In this document: piece after piece, positions 25,190-34,923 of the stretch
Numbering within the stretch: position 1 is the stretch's first letter
Layout of the letters: each line of letters opens with the position of its first letter
Assembly: GCF_003858635.1 (NCBI RefSeq)
Contig: NZ_RQJO01000007.1
Span: 497,941-561,940, forward strand
Length of the DNA: 64,000 nt
Origin: Larkinella rosea
GTDB lineage: Bacteria > Bacteroidota > Bacteroidia > Cytophagales > Spirosomataceae
Reading direction: 5' to 3'
Made by a program: the position numbers and the translations under genes
Notes under the pieces: model-generated
Database searches by the model: none
The model's input: the letters and a program-made list of their open reading frames with translations, nothing else
What the model was told of the DNA's origin: nothing

Positions 25190-25966
25190 TTAATCCCCCA
25201 ACCGCTGCTGAAAAATCTCTTCCAGCGTGGCAAACAATTCCGGGTGTTTTTCCTTCAGTAAATCCGGGCGTTTGAAGAAGTATTCGGAAACGACGGCGAA
25301 AAACTCGGCTTCGTTGGTCGTGCCGTACGGATCGATGTCGGAATGATTGGCTTTGATCTCGTTGATGCTGGCGTGGATCAGTTGCAGCCAGGGTTTGATG
25401 TGGGTGCGGTCCAGCAGGTATTCGGGAGCACCGTCGGTGGAGCCGTCGGCTTTGTCGAGGAGGTGCACAAACTCGTGAATACCGGTGTTTTCCTTGCTGG
25501 TTTCGTTCGCAAAACCTTCGTGGAGCGCCGGTTTTGACAACACCATCGTGCTTTGCAGCGCCCCGCCTTCGCCCACCATGCCGAGGATGTTGCGGTTTTT
25601 GCCACTGGTTTCAAAATCGCTATTGAAGCGGTCGTCGTAGAGCAAAACCGTCGTCAGGCGGTAAAACGACCAGTCCTTGAATCCGAAAATGGTAATCACC
25701 GCGCTGCTGGCTACCAGCACTTTATCCAGCTCATCGACCGTCGTGCCGACGCCCTCGACGCGGGTGTGATGCAGGAATTGATCGACTCGCTTTTCAAAAA
25801 CCGCCTTGTTCTCGTCGCTAAGGGCGCGGTAATAGGGAACGTGTTCCTGCAACAATTTGCGGTACGGGATCGATACGGGCGGGCTATCCGGAGCGCTCCG
25901 GCGTAGGTAATTCCAGATCAACCCGCCAAGCAGCAACATCGCCAGAATCACTAGTAAATACGCCAT
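25190..25966 (-). CDS. MtfA-type (M90) zinc peptidase with N-terminal membrane anchor
   Basis: This 258-residue protein matches the MtfA peptidase family. The zinc motif HEFVHLLD gives His164, Glu165 and His168, and the downstream EAEFFAVVSEYFF block holds the third ligand Glu. In E. coli MtfA binds the Mlc repressor and thereby affects glucose uptake. Here a hydrophobic segment at residues 2-20 suggests membrane anchoring, as in several relatives from this phylum. It follows the CocE-type gene on the same strand after a hairpin-containing gap of 112 bases. The substrate is not known. Confidence 0.9.
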   Translation of the reverse strand: MAYLLVILAMLLLGGLIWNYLRRSAPDSPPVSIPYRKLLQEHVPYYRALSDENKAVFEKRVDQFLHHTRVEGVGTTVDELDKVLVASSAVITIFGFKDWSFYRLTTVLLYDDRFNSDFETSGKNRNILGMVGEGGALQSTMVLSKPALHEGFANETSKENTGIHEFVHLLDKADGSTDGAPEYLLDRTHIKPWLQLIHASINEIKANHSDIDPYGTTNEAEFFAVVSEYFFKRPDLLKEKHPELFATLEEIFQQRLGD

Positions 25967-25972
25967 TTGTAA

Positions 25973-26077
25973 GAGTTTAGGATTTTTAGTTTAGCGTTTA
26001 TTTGGCACGAATCCGGAGTAGAGTTTGTCGTGAAAGTGCGCCGTAAACCCTACACCTTAAACTAAAAACCACAAACT
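25973..26077. repeat. Intergenic inverted repeat of GTTTA-type words
   Basis: TTTTTAGTTTA at 25983-25993 pairs perfectly with TAAACTAAAAA at 26058-26068, and outer AGTTT/AAACT words extend the match to about 25973 and 26077. The right side in complement reads GTTTACGG, the word seen in the hairpins at 10022 and 38626, but the GGCTGACG core is absent and GGCAC/GTGCGCC stands near the loop. It lies between the CocE-type gene and the MtfA-type gene, both on the minus strand. Confidence 0.65.
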
Positions 26078-26078
26078 G

Positions 26079-27950
26079 TTATTTCGAAACCGGCAACAAA
26101 ATTCGGCTGGCGGCTTTTCCGCTGTGGTGTATTTTAATCGTCGCTTTCTGAAAATCAGCTTCTTTGGCGTGGTAAATGTCCACAAATTTCTGCGGATTGC
26201 GGTCAACCAGCGGAAACCAGCTACTTTGAATCTGCACCATCAGCCGGTGCCCTTTTTTGAAGGTGTGGGCGATGTCCGGCAAAGCGTACTTGACGGTGGT
26301 GACCTGCTCCGGTACGAAGGCTACCGGTTTTTCGAAACTATTGCGAAACCGCCCGCGCATCACCTCGCCCCGCACCAGCATCTGGTAACCGTTCATGATG
26401 TATTTGTCAGTTTTGCCGTATTCAAAATCATCCGGGAAGACATCGATCAGTTTTACCACAAAATCGGCGTCGGTGCCGCTGATGCTCACCTGCAAATCGG
26501 CGGTCAACGCTCCGGCCAGCGTCAGGTCTTCGGTCAGTACATCAGTTTGGAATACTAGCACATCCGGTCGGGTAGCCGCAAACCGCTGATCGTCCGTCAT
26601 GTACTCCCGCGTGCGGGCCGCTTTGACGCCTTCGGCATACGGCACCGGTTTGGCCGGATCACTCACATAAGCAGAAAACGAATCGGCAGTCGCTGCCGGT
26701 TTTGTAAAGTTCAGATTGCCATTGGGTTGCAGATACAAGGCAGTTTCGGTCGTGCTGGCTGGCGGCCATTTGGGTAATTGGTGCCACTTGTTTTCACCGG
26801 TGTAAAAAACCGTCGCTTCCTGAATCGGATCGACGCTGCCCTTGCCTTTCAGGTAATAATTGAAAAACGGAATTTCCACGTTCGTCGCGTACCACTCGCT
26901 GGTCGGACTGCCGAACTGCACATTCCCAAGCGAAGAACCATCGCTGCCACGCCCGGCCCACTGCCCGTGAAACCACGGCCCCATGATGATCTTGTTGGTA
27001 TTTTTCGCTTTCCCTTCGATGGCCTTGTACGTGCTCCAGGCGCCGTAGCAATCTTCGGCATCGAACAAACCGCCCACGATCAGCGTAGCGGTTTCGGGCG
27101 CAATGTTGCTGACAAAATTGCGGACGTTGCGCGATTGCCAGAACGAGTCGTAGTTGGGATGCGACATCAACTCTTTCCAGAACCGAACGCTATCGCCGGC
27201 AAAGGCGGTTAGTTTTGGCAGTGTGCCGTTTCGCAGAAAAAATTCGTAGCTGTCATTCGTGCCAACGGCCATCGATTTCGGGCCAACAGTGGTGGGTTTG
27301 GGTCGCGGCATGCCAAAACCGCGCCGGATATAGAAATTGAACGCATCCATCAGCATCAACGCGCCGTTGTGGTGAAAATCGTCGCCCAGAAACCATTCCG
27401 TTACGGGGGCTTGCGGACTCACGGCTTTTAGGGCCGGATGCTTGCTCAATGCCGCCATCGTCGCGTAAAAACCGGGATACGAAATTCCGAAAACGCCCAC
27501 TTTCTGGTTGTTGTTCGGCAGGTTTTTGATCAGCCAATCGATGGTGTCGTAGGTGTCGCTGGCTTCGTCGACATCGGTTTTGGCTTTTTTGGCCGGATTG
27601 AACGGGCGGACATCTTCGAACATCCCTTCACTCATCCAGCGGCCGCGCACATCCTGCACCACCAGGATGTAGCCTTCTTTCAAATACTCCTTGTAGTGGT
27701 TACTGTAGAAATTCCGGTAGGCGGTTTCGCCATAGGGCGCGCAGGAATACGGCGTGCGGGACATCAGAATCGGGTGTTTCTCCGCGTTGTCTTTGGGTGC
27801 ATAAATGGAGGTAAAGAGTTTCGTTCCGTCGCGCATCGGAATGTACAATTCCTGTTTGGTGTAATTGGTTCGGAACCAGGTCGAATCGGGCGTTTGGGCG
27901 TGCGCAAGTACTGGCAGTAGCGCCAGCAGAATCCGGTAAATGAGTTTCAT
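26079..27950 (-). CDS. Secreted CocE/NonD-type hydrolase
   Basis: This is a 623-residue exported alpha/beta hydrolase of the X-Pro dipeptidyl-peptidase S15/CocE class, which cleaves esters, acyl-amino acids or antibiotics depending on the member. The signal peptide covers residues 1-18 (ending PVLAHAQ). The nucleophile Ser is in GISYPGF near residue 153. An Asp in GLFDAEDCYG near residue 305 and a His in GPWFHGQW near residue 336 complete the triad. The C-terminal jelly-roll domain starts around residue 400. The gene stands upstream of the MtfA-type gene on the same strand. The substrate is unknown. Confidence 0.92.
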   Translation of the reverse strand: MKLIYRILLALLPVLAHAQTPDSTWFRTNYTKQELYIPMRDGTKLFTSIYAPKDNAEKHPILMSRTPYSCAPYGETAYRNFYSNHYKEYLKEGYILVVQDVRGRWMSEGMFEDVRPFNPAKKAKTDVDEASDTYDTIDWLIKNLPNNNQKVGVFGISYPGFYATMAALSKHPALKAVSPQAPVTEWFLGDDFHHNGALMLMDAFNFYIRRGFGMPRPKPTTVGPKSMAVGTNDSYEFFLRNGTLPKLTAFAGDSVRFWKELMSHPNYDSFWQSRNVRNFVSNIAPETATLIVGGLFDAEDCYGAWSTYKAIEGKAKNTNKIIMGPWFHGQWAGRGSDGSSLGNVQFGSPTSEWYATNVEIPFFNYYLKGKGSVDPIQEATVFYTGENKWHQLPKWPPASTTETALYLQPNGNLNFTKPAATADSFSAYVSDPAKPVPYAEGVKAARTREYMTDDQRFAATRPDVLVFQTDVLTEDLTLAGALTADLQVSISGTDADFVVKLIDVFPDDFEYGKTDKYIMNGYQMLVRGEVMRGRFRNSFEKPVAFVPEQVTTVKYALPDIAHTFKKGHRLMVQIQSSWFPLVDRNPQKFVDIYHAKEADFQKATIKIHHSGKAASRILLPVSK

Positions 27951-28055
27951 GGTTGTATTAGGTTTCGAAAGCGATGTACAGCAGGTAAGATAAGCAAGAA
28001 ACGCAGAAAACCCGAATTCAGAATTTATTCAAAATCGGTTTGCTACCTTCACCCT

Positions 28056-28730
28056 ATGAAAATCCTGATCATCGAGGACGAGCGGGACCTGGCCGTGAGC
28101 ATCACCGATTATTTGTCGGGTGAGCAGTATCTGTGCGAAACGGCGGCTACGTACCACCAGGCGCTGGACAAGATTTCGTCCTACCAGTACGATTGCATTT
28201 TGCTGGACCTGATGTTGCCGGGCGGTGACGGAATTGAAATTCTGGCCGAGCTGAAACGGCAGAACAAACAGGATGGCGTCATTATCATTTCGGCCAAAAA
28301 TTCGTTTGAAGACAAAATCAAAGGGCTGCAAATTGGGGCCGACGATTACCTGACCAAACCGTTTCACCTGCCCGAACTGGCTGCCCGGATTTATTCGGTG
28401 ATTCGTCGTCGCCATTTTGGGAATGCCAACCCGATTCTACAACAGGGTTTGGAAATTGATGTGCTGGCGAAAACCGTCTCCGTAAACAACCAGGCGGTTT
28501 TGCTGACCAGAAAGGAATTCGATCTGCTGTTGTATTTTATGGGCAATAAGAACCGGGTGATCTCCAAAAGTGCGCTGGCTGAACACCTGTCTGGCGATCT
28601 GGCGGACCTATTCGACAACCATGATTTCGTGTACGCCCACATCAAAAACCTCAAAAAGAAACTCACCGAAGCGGGGTACGGGAATTTCCTGAAAACGATT
28701 TATGGCACCGGCTACAAATGGGAGGTATGA
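28056..28730 (+). CDS. OmpR-type response regulator
   Basis: This is a 224-residue response regulator. The receiver domain (about residues 1-115) has the acidic pair in IIEDERDL, the phospho-acceptor Asp in CILLDLMLPGGDG near residue 51, and Lys in LTKPFHLPEL near residue 101. The C-terminal winged helix of the OmpR/PhoB type follows, ending IYGTGYKWEV. Its stop overlaps the kinase start as ATGA, so the two form a two-component operon. The outer-membrane receptor and esterase genes downstream are the likely local targets; this is inferred from position. Confidence 0.95.
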   Translation: MKILIIEDERDLAVSITDYLSGEQYLCETAATYHQALDKISSYQYDCILLDLMLPGGDGIEILAELKRQNKQDGVIIISAKNSFEDKIKGLQIGADDYLTKPFHLPELAARIYSVIRRRHFGNANPILQQGLEIDVLAKTVSVNNQAVLLTRKEFDLLLYFMGNKNRVISKSALAEHLSGDLADLFDNHDFVYAHIKNLKKKLTEAGYGNFLKTIYGTGYKWEV

Positions 28731-30001
28731 AAAAACTGCTGAGCCGCACGCTGAAACCGATCCTGCTGTACGCACTGCTGGTATCAGTATTGAGCATTCC
28801 GGTTTACTTTTTCATCATCGATTTTATTTGGGTGCGCGAACTCGACAAGCACCATTTCGCGATCAAGCGCAAAATCGAAAACCGCATCAATGCGCTGAAT
28901 CTGTCGGACAGCACCATTCGGCAGACCGTCGCCATTCTGAACCGAACCGAGCCCGGTTTTGTCCTCACACCAATTGAGCTGGCGGGTCGGGATAGTGTTT
29001 ACTCCCACATCCGGTTCGACACGTTCATGCAGGACCGGGAGCAGTTTCGCAGTCTGGTTACGTTTATCCGGATCAACAACCGACCGTATCGCCTGCTGAT
29101 CGAAACCAACATGGAGGAAATCGACGAGACCATTCTCGCCATTTCGGCCGTCAGTCTCGTCTTTTTTGGGCTGCTGCTCGCGGGATTTATCGTCCTAAAC
29201 CGGCGAATGTCGCTCCGGATCTGGCAACCGTTTTACGTTTCCCTGAAAAAAGTAAAGTCGTTTCATTTGCAGCAAGGACAACCCATTTCGTTTGAAAAAA
29301 CTGAGATTGTTGAATTTGAAGAACTGAACGAAAGCCTGCGGAAACTGATCGACGGTAACATTGCGACGTATCGGCAGCAAAAGGAATTTACCGAAAATGC
29401 GTCGCACGAATTGCAAACGCCCCTGGCGATCGTCCGCTCGAAACTGGATGTTTTACTTCAAAATGAAGATTTGACGGCTCAACAGGGCGAACAGATCGAG
29501 CTGGCAAACCGGGCGCTGGCCCGCGTGTCGCGCATCAATAAAAACCTGCTGTTGCTGGCCAAACTGGAAAATCATCAGTTCGCCGACCAGGAACGCATTG
29601 ATCTGAGCCAACTGGTAACTGATCAGATCGAGCTTTTTCTGGAAAATGTTGTCGATCAAAAACTGGAAATTCGCCAACAGATTCAAACCGGAATCGAACG
29701 GGAAGGAAACCGGATTCTGATCGAAATGCTGTTTACCAATCTGTTGCTCAACGCCATTCGGCACAACCACGCAAACGGCGCAATCGATATTCGGCTAACG
29801 GCCAACCGGTTTTTGGTTTCCAACGTGGGAAGTGCCGCCCTGCACCCGGACGCCCTGTTCAAACGATTCAGTACGGCTTCTTCCAAAACGCCCGGCAGCG
29901 GTTTGGGACTGGCGATCGTGCAGGAAATTAGCAACCGATACGGCTGGGAAATCAGCTACGCTTTCGAAGCGAACCGACACGTTTTTTCGCTGGCGTTCTG
30001 A
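28727..30001 (+). CDS. Sensor histidine kinase
   Basis: This is a 424-residue membrane sensor kinase. Two transmembrane segments lie at about residues 10-30 and 142-164 and enclose a periplasmic loop of about 110 residues. The H-box ENASHELQTPLAIVRSK is near residue 225, the N-box LFTNLLLNAIRHN near residue 340, and the G2 box SGLGLAIVQ near residue 393. I chose ATG at 28727, which overlaps the regulator stop and has GGGAGG just upstream; an ATG three codons earlier is less likely. It is the partner of the OmpR-type regulator. The signal is unknown. Confidence 0.94.
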   Translation: MKKLLSRTLKPILLYALLVSVLSIPVYFFIIDFIWVRELDKHHFAIKRKIENRINALNLSDSTIRQTVAILNRTEPGFVLTPIELAGRDSVYSHIRFDTFMQDREQFRSLVTFIRINNRPYRLLIETNMEEIDETILAISAVSLVFFGLLLAGFIVLNRRMSLRIWQPFYVSLKKVKSFHLQQGQPISFEKTEIVEFEELNESLRKLIDGNIATYRQQKEFTENASHELQTPLAIVRSKLDVLLQNEDLTAQQGEQIELANRALARVSRINKNLLLLAKLENHQFADQERIDLSQLVTDQIELFLENVVDQKLEIRQQIQTGIEREGNRILIEMLFTNLLLNAIRHNHANGAIDIRLTANRFLVSNVGSAALHPDALFKRFSTASSKTPGSGLGLAIVQEISNRYGWEISYAFEANRHVFSLAF

Positions 30002-30060
30002 ATTCAAAATTTCTTCCAAATCGCTTCGCAGGTTTGTAACACAACGTCTCACAAATCGAT

Positions 30061-32466
30061 ATGAAGCGGTTTTTTCTCCTTGTTCTGGTGGTTTTCATCG
30101 CCCGTTTTTCGCACGCCCAAACCAGTAAAGTAACGCTGTCGGGTGTTGTGAAAAACAGCCGGGATAAGTCCGGGCTGCCCTTCGTGAATGTGGTACTGAA
30201 AGCGGAGAAAGACAGCACCTTTATCACGGGAACCATCACCAACGAAGAAGGGCGTTTTAGCATCGCCGACGTCAGTAGCGGCACCTACGTACTGAGTTAT
30301 TCATACCTCGGTTTTCAGCCCGAAAACCGGGCGGTGCTGGTCGGGACGCTCAGCCCGTTTCTGGATCTGGGCATCATCGAGCTAACCGAAGATGCGAAGC
30401 AACTAACCGAGGTGACCGTTTTGGGTCAACAGGCTGATGGTGTGGATAACCGGATGGACAAGAAAACGTTTTCCATCGCCGACAACATCAGCCAGAGCGG
30501 CAGCTCGGTGCTGGAAACGATGAAGAGCCTGCCGGGCGTCACGGTCGGTCAGGACGGCGTCGTGCAGTTGCGCGGCAGCGACCGCGTGGCCGTGTTGATC
30601 GACGGTAAACAAACGGCGCTGACCGGTTTTGGCAATCAGACCAGTCTGGACAATATTCCGGCCTCGGCCATCGAAAAAATCGAGATCATCAACAACCCGT
30701 CGGCCCGCTACGACGCCAACGGCAATGCCGGAATCATTAACATCATTTACAAGAAAAACAAGCAGGAGGGACTTAACGGCAAGATTGGCCTAACGGCGGG
30801 TTTGGGCGCTTTGTGGATCAAAAAAGACAACCTGCCCGGCATTCGTCCGCAGTATCAGCGCACGCCGAAACTCAATCCGTCGCTGTCGCTTAATTACCGA
30901 AAAAAAGCCGTCAACCTGTTTTTTCAGGGCGATTATCTGTATACGCCCACGCTCAACAAAAACGAATTTGTGGACCGGTATTATGCCAATGGTGATACGG
31001 TGCGGCAGCAGACCAAGCGAAACCGAAGCACCACCATTACTACCGCAAAAGCCGGAATCGACTGGACGATCGACTCACACAATACGCTGACGGTTTCGGG
31101 ATTATTCAGCAGCGAGAAGATCATCGATCGGGGCGACGAGCCATTTTTCAATGGGTCGCTGACGCAGCGAAACCGCTTGTGGCAGTTTCTGGAAGATGAA
31201 CTCAAAACCACGGTGACCGCGACGGCGACTTATCAGCACAAATTTCAACAACCGGGCCATTTGCTCAATATCGGCCTGAATTACACATTTCACCGGGAAG
31301 ACGAGAAGTATTTCTTTACCAATATCCTGCCCGATTTTACGGGTCAGGACGCGTTCAAACTGTTGTCCGATGAAAATGTAACCGACCTGACCGTCGACTA
31401 CATTCGCCCCTTGAAGTACGGTCGGTTTGAAACCGGTCTGAAACTCCGTCGGCGGTATATTCCGACGAACATGCAATTTTTCCCCGGTCTGCATTCGCCC
31501 ATCGATTCAGCTGCGGGCGGCTGGGCCACTTACAGCGAAACAATTCCGGCTGTGTACGGAAATTACGTTTTTGAAAACCGGAATTTCGAAGTGGAAGCCG
31601 GTTTGCGGATCGAGTATGTCAATTTAAAATACACGGTCAATCCCACGCATCCGACGTACAAAAGCGACGGCTATTCGTATACGCAGCCGTTCCCGAACCT
31701 GCGGGTGGTGTACAAACTGGACGATAAAAACCGGGTTTCGTTTTTCTACAACCGACGCGTCGATCGGCCGAACGAAGTAGATATCCGGATTTTTCCCAAA
31801 TACGACGATGCCGAAATCATCAAGATCGGAAATCCGGCCTTGAAACCGCAGTTTACCAATTCAGTGGAACTGGGCTACAAAACCAACTGGCAACGCGGTT
31901 ATTTTTATTCGGCGCTGTTCCACCGGGCCACCAACGGCACGATTACGCGGATTGGAACCATTATTCCCGGCAGTACGCTGATTTACAACATTTTCCAGAA
32001 CGCCGGACGGAGTCGCAACTCGGGGCTGGAGGTGGCCTGGCAGCAAACCGTGACGCCCTGGTTTTCGTTTAACGCAAACGCAACGGTTTACAAAAACACC
32101 ATCGACGGCTTTTCGGTCGAAAATAAATACCCGGTGCCGACGGTTTTCACCGCCGAACGCGAAACGCTAACCTCCGGAAATGCGAAATTCAACGGGATTG
32201 TTAAAGTGCGGAAACAGGTCGAAATGCAATTGACAGCGGTATATCTGGCCCCGGACCTGATTCCTCAGGGAAAAATCGGCTCCCGGTTCTCGGTCGATTT
32301 CGGTGCTAAAAAACAACTGCCCAAGGGCGAGATTTTTCTGAATGCCAGCGACATTTTCAACACGCTGCGAATTCGCCGGGAGGTGAATGGAAACGGGTTT
32401 CGCTACCTGAGTACGGATTATTATGAAACGCAGGTTGTTCGGCTGGGCTACGGGTATAAATTTTAA
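30061..32466 (+). CDS. Outer-membrane beta-barrel receptor (TonB-dependent receptor-like)
   Basis: This is an 801-residue outer-membrane protein. The signal peptide covers residues 1-20 (ending RFSHAQ). A carboxypeptidase-regulatory-like domain follows at about residues 23-110 (GVVKNSRDKSGLPFVNVVLK). Next comes a plug-like domain with VLETMKSLPGVTV and NPSARYDANGNAGIINI, and then a C-terminal barrel of the outer-membrane beta-barrel type, ending in aromatic YGYKF. There is no SusD partner, so it is not a classic polysaccharide locus. It follows a two-component system by 59 bases and precedes a secreted esterase, which suggests regulated import of an esterified small ligand. The ligand is unknown. 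Confidence 0.9.
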   Translation: MKRFFLLVLVVFIARFSHAQTSKVTLSGVVKNSRDKSGLPFVNVVLKAEKDSTFITGTITNEEGRFSIADVSSGTYVLSYSYLGFQPENRAVLVGTLSPFLDLGIIELTEDAKQLTEVTVLGQQADGVDNRMDKKTFSIADNISQSGSSVLETMKSLPGVTVGQDGVVQLRGSDRVAVLIDGKQTALTGFGNQTSLDNIPASAIEKIEIINNPSARYDANGNAGIINIIYKKNKQEGLNGKIGLTAGLGALWIKKDNLPGIRPQYQRTPKLNPSLSLNYRKKAVNLFFQGDYLYTPTLNKNEFVDRYYANGDTVRQQTKRNRSTTITTAKAGIDWTIDSHNTLTVSGLFSSEKIIDRGDEPFFNGSLTQRNRLWQFLEDELKTTVTATATYQHKFQQPGHLLNIGLNYTFHREDEKYFFTNILPDFTGQDAFKLLSDENVTDLTVDYIRPLKYGRFETGLKLRRRYIPTNMQFFPGLHSPIDSAAGGWATYSETIPAVYGNYVFENRNFEVEAGLRIEYVNLKYTVNPTHPTYKSDGYSYTQPFPNLRVVYKLDDKNRVSFFYNRRVDRPNEVDIRIFPKYDDAEIIKIGNPALKPQFTNSVELGYKTNWQRGYFYSALFHRATNGTITRIGTIIPGSTLIYNIFQNAGRSRNSGLEVAWQQTVTPWFSFNANATVYKNTIDGFSVENKYPVPTVFTAERETLTSGNAKFNGIVKVRKQVEMQLTAVYLAPDLIPQGKIGSRFSVDFGAKKQLPKGEIFLNASDIFNTLRIRREVNGNGFRYLSTDYYETQVVRLGYGYKF

Positions 32467-32536
32467 AACGGGCCAGAAAACCGGAGACCGGGAAAACCGC
32501 TAACTTGCCGTTCTGAACTCTAAATCCTCCTGGTTC

Positions 32537-33406
32537 ATGCGGTTTCTCTGGCTCATTTGCCTCCTGTTTTCCCTGCCCGGTTTGGCGCAGGAAAGTAACG
32601 TGTTCGACAATCTGACGGTCAAAAGTGCCATTCTCAAAAAAGACAAGAAGTTTGCGTTGTACCTGCCGCCCGGCTACGAAACCTCCCAGCGCAGCTACCC
32701 GGTTTTGTACCTGCTCCACGGCGGGGGCGACGACCAAACGGCCTGGCTTCAACAGGGAAATATGCAGAACATTGTGGATAAAGAGATTCGGGAAGGCCGG
32801 ATTTCGCCCATGATTGTGGTGATGCCGGACGCGGAAATGACGTTTTACCTGAACAGTGTCGCCGGGAAATACCAGTACGAAGACTTTTTCATCAACGAAC
32901 TGATTCCACACATCGAGAAAACGTACCGTTGCCGGACGGAGAAACGGTTTCGGGCCGTCGCCGGTTTATCGATGGGCGGTTTTGGCTCCCTGCTTTACGC
33001 CATGCATCATCCCGACCTGTTTGGTTCCTGCGTGGCATTTAGCGCCGGAGTGCGCACCGATCAGCAGATTCGGGAAATGCCGCATCAGGAATACCTGCGC
33101 CGGTACCGCACGTCGATGGGCGAGTTGAAGGAAACCGATAACCGGATTACGGATTTCTGGAACCAGAACAGCATTCTCTACCTGATTCAGAAGATGCCGG
33201 AATCGCAGAAAAAAGCCGTCCGGTTTTACCTGGACTGCGGAGATGATGATCTGCTGTTGTACAAAGGCAACGCCGAAATGCACACGCTGATGCGGGATGT
33301 AAACATTCCGCACGAATACCGGGTCCGCAACGGTGGCCATACCTGGGAATACTGGCGCACGGGTTTGCCGGACGCGCTGCAGTTCATCAGTCAGAGCTTT
33401 TTGTAA
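32537..33406 (+). CDS. Secreted esterase, alpha/beta-hydrolase fold (esterase D/feruloyl esterase-like)
   Basis: This is a 289-residue exported esterase. The signal peptide covers residues 1-19 (ending LPGLAQ). LYLLHGGGDDQTAW holds the oxyanion region and AGLSMGGFGS near residue 142 holds the nucleophile Ser. A candidate Asp is in FYLDCGDDDLL and a His in NGGHTWEYW near residue 270. The fold is shared by S-formylglutathione hydrolases, acetylxylan or feruloyl esterases and siderophore esterases such as Fes/IroE. It follows the outer-membrane receptor by 70 bases, so it may process the receptor's ligand in the periplasm. The choice among these substrates is open. Confidence 0.88.
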   Translation: MRFLWLICLLFSLPGLAQESNVFDNLTVKSAILKKDKKFALYLPPGYETSQRSYPVLYLLHGGGDDQTAWLQQGNMQNIVDKEIREGRISPMIVVMPDAEMTFYLNSVAGKYQYEDFFINELIPHIEKTYRCRTEKRFRAVAGLSMGGFGSLLYAMHHPDLFGSCVAFSAGVRTDQQIREMPHQEYLRRYRTSMGELKETDNRITDFWNQNSILYLIQKMPESQKKAVRFYLDCGDDDLLLYKGNAEMHTLMRDVNIPHEYRVRNGGHTWEYWRTGLPDALQFISQSFL

Positions 33407-33409
33407 GCG

Positions 33410-34795
33410 TCACAACTTTTTGACTTTAACCGCGACTTTCGATTGCACGTTGATCAGTGCCTGAATCCCATCGGGCCGAATGGCGATTTTACGGGGTGTA
33501 AACCGAAATGATTTAATACCTAGATCGGTTTTTTTACCGGTTTCGCCTTTCTTAAATGATTGGGTGATCTTTTGCGGCAATTGTTCAATTTCACCGCCGA
33601 GCGAAATGGTCAGAAAGCTCTCTAAGGCTTTGATCAATCCGTTGTGAACCAGTGAATTGGAAACTTTCGAGAGTTCCTGAACGGTTCCGGCGTCAAAGTC
33701 CAGATTTTTGACGGACAGCGTATTGGTAGTGGTATCAAACGTTGGTCGTCCGCGCAGGTAAAGCGTTCCGTTCAGTAAACCGCTAACATCCGTTTTAACG
33801 ATCAACGACCGTTGTCCGCCGTACACCGAGGCATTTTTAACGGTGATGGTCCCGAACAGCAACATCTTTTTTTCTTTGGCTAATGTCCGGGCAATCATTC
33901 GGTTGATGTCTTTGTACGGGATAAAACTCAGCAACCGCAAATCAGATGTTTGAGAAACGGTATCGCGTTTCTGCAACTGGGGCAATTTGACCGGTGAATG
34001 TTCCGGTTTGGTGGCTTGCAATACGGTTTTTGATTCCAGCGCAATCCGCAAATGCGTCGTAATTTTTTGCTGATCGCCCGTGATTGGACTGGCGGCAACG
34101 CTGATGGGTTTGGGCAACAACCAGAGCCCGTACGATTTGTCAATCAAGAGCGGTTTCTGAATGCTGAGCCAGATGGGACCAACCATCCGGTCGAGCCGTA
34201 ATTCTTTGTAAACCGCTGAATCAATGGCCGATTCAATCGCCGATTGGTGTTTGTCGAGGAGTTTTTTGGCAAAATTGGTCAGCGAAATTTCCTGTCCCAA
34301 CAGCTTGATTTCCGGTTCTTTGATCCAGTCAAAATTCGTAAACTGCACTTTACTCGCCAGTCGCCAGTTGGATGTAACCGTCAGCGGACTTTGAAAATTG
34401 ACGTGTAACGAACAGAACGGTTTTTGATCGGCCATTTTCTCGGCGCTCAGGGGTGAATTGATATAGAGACTCAAAGGTGCCGAAAATTTCACCTGCCTGT
34501 CGGCATACTGAATCTGAACTGGCCCCGACCGGACGACCCGAAACGGAAAAATGCCTCCTTTTTTTCCGCCCGCTGAACCTTTGCCCACCAAAACCGGGTC
34601 GAGTTCCCGGTTGATTTTATCCTGTAACTCGTTAACTGTAAACGTAATCGGACCCGCCAGGTACGAGGTGTCGCGCGGAATTTCCGGATCAAAACCTTCG
34701 GCTTTGGGCGCTTGCGGTTTACTTTTTCCGCAATTCGTCAACGAAAACATCAGAAACAGCCCGAGCGGATATAGAAGTAATTTACGTGGGGTCAT
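33410..34795 (-). CDS. DUF4403-family lipoprotein
   Basis: This is a 461-residue lipoprotein with Cys at residue 22 (SLTNC). It matches DUF4403, a widespread domain of Bacteroidota with long beta-rich stretches, and is probably related to lipid-binding tubular folds. Visible landmarks are IHVNFQSPL-type segments in the first half and FTPRKIAIRPDGIQALIN near the C-terminus. The protein should face the periplasm. It is convergent with the esterase gene, and the stops are only 3 bases apart. The role is unknown. Confidence 0.82.
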   Translation of the reverse strand: MTPRKLLLYPLGLFLMFSLTNCGKSKPQAPKAEGFDPEIPRDTSYLAGPITFTVNELQDKINRELDPVLVGKGSAGGKKGGIFPFRVVRSGPVQIQYADRQVKFSAPLSLYINSPLSAEKMADQKPFCSLHVNFQSPLTVTSNWRLASKVQFTNFDWIKEPEIKLLGQEISLTNFAKKLLDKHQSAIESAIDSAVYKELRLDRMVGPIWLSIQKPLLIDKSYGLWLLPKPISVAASPITGDQQKITTHLRIALESKTVLQATKPEHSPVKLPQLQKRDTVSQTSDLRLLSFIPYKDINRMIARTLAKEKKMLLFGTITVKNASVYGGQRSLIVKTDVSGLLNGTLYLRGRPTFDTTTNTLSVKNLDFDAGTVQELSKVSNSLVHNGLIKALESFLTISLGGEIEQLPQKITQSFKKGETGKKTDLGIKSFRFTPRKIAIRPDGIQALINVQSKVAVKVKKL

Positions 34796-34923
34796 TCACA
34801 AAAAGACCGTAAGAGTGGCCATTCTATAGTAAACGCAGTTCAATTCCGGATGTTTGTGCTGGAATCCATTTTAGCCTCTTTTGTCGGCTTTTCCGAAAAA
34901 TCGCACCGGACTTGAGGCTACTT

